Source: Tanypteryx hageni
Taxonomy: Eukaryota > Arthropoda > Insecta > Odonata > Petaluridae
Length of the DNA stretch: 64,000 bases
NCBI GenBank assembly: GCA_028673005.1
Contig: CM054115.1
Coordinates: 4,881,501 to 4,945,500 of the forward strand
Direction: 5' to 3'
Shown here piece after piece: positions 62,610-64,000 of this stretch. The notes beneath the pieces are model-generated. The model did not search any database. It was given only the letters and a program-made list of their open reading frames with translations, and was not told the DNA's origin. Every line of letters starts with the position of its first letter. The first letter of the stretch is position 1. A program made the translations under genes and the position numbers.

Positions 62610-64000
62610 ATGCCTAAAAGGAAGTGCACGTTCACAGAAGAGATGAAAAACAAATTTCCATGTTTTTCATCTGGCTGAGATGAATGGGAAGTTGAGTGTG
62701 AAGTATGCAGAATGGGGACATATGTTTTAGTGGCTAATAAAGGTGCTGGAGATTTAAAGCATCACATAGAATCAGACAAGCATAAGAAAGCACCTCTTCG
62801 GGAAAGGTTACAGATTTTTTTGCCAAAGCTGTCAGTAAACCAGAATACAATCTAGCTTCTGCAGAGGGCGCCTTTGCTTTTCATACTGTGAAACATCATA
62901 GCAGTTATAAATCGATGTCATGTTAAAAAATGCATTTTTTGATTCAGAAATAGCATTATACATTTCCTGTGCTAGAACCAAGACAAGCCATTGTAAACTC
63001 TGTACTTGCAAAGCATTCTCTTAATATTGCTTTAACAACCTTTAAAGAAAATAATATTGCATACTGTGGGGTTTCAACTGATGGAAGCAATCATGGTTCT
63101 GGAAAGATATTTCCAGTAATTATTCAGTATTTTGATGTGAAGGCAGGAGGGTTACAAACCAAATTAATTGAATTACATAAAATGCCTAATGAGACAGCAG
63201 ATACCATTTCTACTTATGTCAAAGAAACTCTTGAAAAAAAATGGTTTGTATGAAAAATGCATTGCATTCACAGGGGACAATTGCAATACAATGTTTGGAG
63301 GACTCAGACAACATGATGAAGGAAATAATGTCCTTGCAAAATTAAAGAAATTGTTGCAGAATAAGACTAATTGGAGTGGGCTGCCCTGCACATGTTTTGA
63401 ACAATTGTCTTCACAGTGCCACAGAACTTTTGGATGTTGATATAGAGAACATTATTTTTAAAATTTACCAGTATTTTCACGTTTATACAGTTCGGACTGA
63501 GAAGCTTAAGGAATACTGTGAGTTTGTTGAGATTGAATATAGACAGCTTCTTTCCCACAGCAAGATGAGGTGGCTGTCATTATTTCCAGGCCTTACTAGA
63601 CTTATGCATATGTTTCCAGCTTTAAAGGCACTTTTTCTGTCCCAAGAAAAACCTCTCATTCTGATCAAAAGGTTCTTTGAAAATGAATTTAGAGAAATTT
63701 ATCTTTGGCTCATGCAATCACTTATGAGTGTGTTCCATACACACACAATAAATTGAAAGGGAAAGTAACTCAGTTGCAGAAGTATTAAATATCCTAGTCT
63801 CTGAACGAATGGATCACAACTTCATGCCTTTGAAAGTGAAGGAACTCCTATCCAAAAACTGTTATGAAGGACTTGATCATGAATGTGAAAAATTTTGTAG
63901 TGATACAAAAAATCTTTATGGTAATTGCATAGAATATTTGGATAAGTGGCTTAAATCTATGGAATCCATTTTGTGTTTTATGTGGATGACACTTAGTGCA
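62610..64000 (+). pseudogene. hAT transposase of hAT-E, partial and inactivated
   Basis: Starts MPKRKCTFTEEMKNKFPCF at ATG 62610. The BED finger is CEVCRMGTYVLVANKGAGDL followed by KHHIESDKHK. Then FHTVKHHSSYKSMSC, STDGSNHGSGKIFPVIIQYF (first catalytic D, near 63080), FTGDNCNTMFGGL (second D, near 63275), GCPAHVLNNCLHSATELLD and MRWLSLFPGLTRL. Stops near 62677, 62852, 62924 and 63757, and frameshifts near 63240 and 63380, show decay. The closest relative in the window is hAT-B. The C-terminal domain lies beyond 64000. Confidence 0.88.

Larger units (their letters stand above)
61830..64000 (+). mobile_element. hAT element hAT-E, runs off the right edge
   Basis: The left end starts TAGGGTTCCCATCCGTCC, related to the hAT-B end TAGGGTGACCATACGTCC. 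A degenerate transposase follows from 62610. A small MITE sits at 62007-62115. The right end lies outside the window. Confidence 0.75.

Overview
The window looks like animal nuclear DNA, most likely from an arthropod such as an insect. It is AT-rich, has no bacterial-type gene packing, and holds no recognisable host gene. It is built from one large tandem satellite followed by about 48 kb of mobile-element remains. The superfamilies are RTE-clade, Jockey/CR1-like and Penelope-like (PLE) retroelements; hAT, piggyBac and PIF/Harbinger DNA transposons; a tRNA-derived SINE; and several MITEs. Species cannot be read from the sequence.

Layout: 1-14283 is a homogeneous 120-bp satellite that runs off the left edge and shows higher-order structure (21-monomer blocks and a 47-monomer, 5.64-kb duplication). 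14284-15530 is its diverged margin. 15.5-22.9 kb holds fragments: a PLE 3' end between inverted repeats, a hAT fragment, hAT MITEs, a hAT BED-finger exon and a Jockey-like RT end. 22.9-25.9 kb is unassigned, with homopurine and homopyrimidine tracts. 25.9-29.6 kb is a defective RTE (copy 2) interrupted by a SINE. 30.7-31.1 kb is a deleted PIF/Harbinger element with MADF and transposase remnants. 31.8-34.75 kb is an RTE with an apparently intact ORF. 34.75-37.95 kb is a GC-richer PLE with frameshifts. 37.98-42.85 kb is a piggyBac element split by a hAT (38006-41432, perfect 8-bp TSD), which itself carries a 166-bp MITE (perfect 8-bp TSD). 42.85-45.73 kb is a second, inverted RTE copy of the copy 2 family. 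45.8-48.2 kb is a third hAT, abutting a Jockey-like endonuclease fragment. 50.3-54.2 kb is a Jockey-like RT fragment split by a complete hAT (51430-54211) with a 693-aa intact transposase, matching TIRs and a perfect TSD. 54.2-61.8 kb holds unclassified repeats and a purine minisatellite. From 61.83 kb to the right edge is another hAT carrying its own small MITE.

The insertions date one another: piggyBac, then hAT-B, then MITE; RTE copy 2, then SINE; Jockey-like element, then hAT-D. The most interesting signals are: a shared 3' hairpin (5-bp stem, 4-nt loop) in the SINE and both RTE families, with base-pair covariation, which points to a LINE-SINE partnership; hammerhead-ribozyme-like motifs in both PLEs; mosaic divergence between the two inverted RTE copies; a spliceosomal-type intron in the piggyBac transposase; and the layered structure of the satellite.
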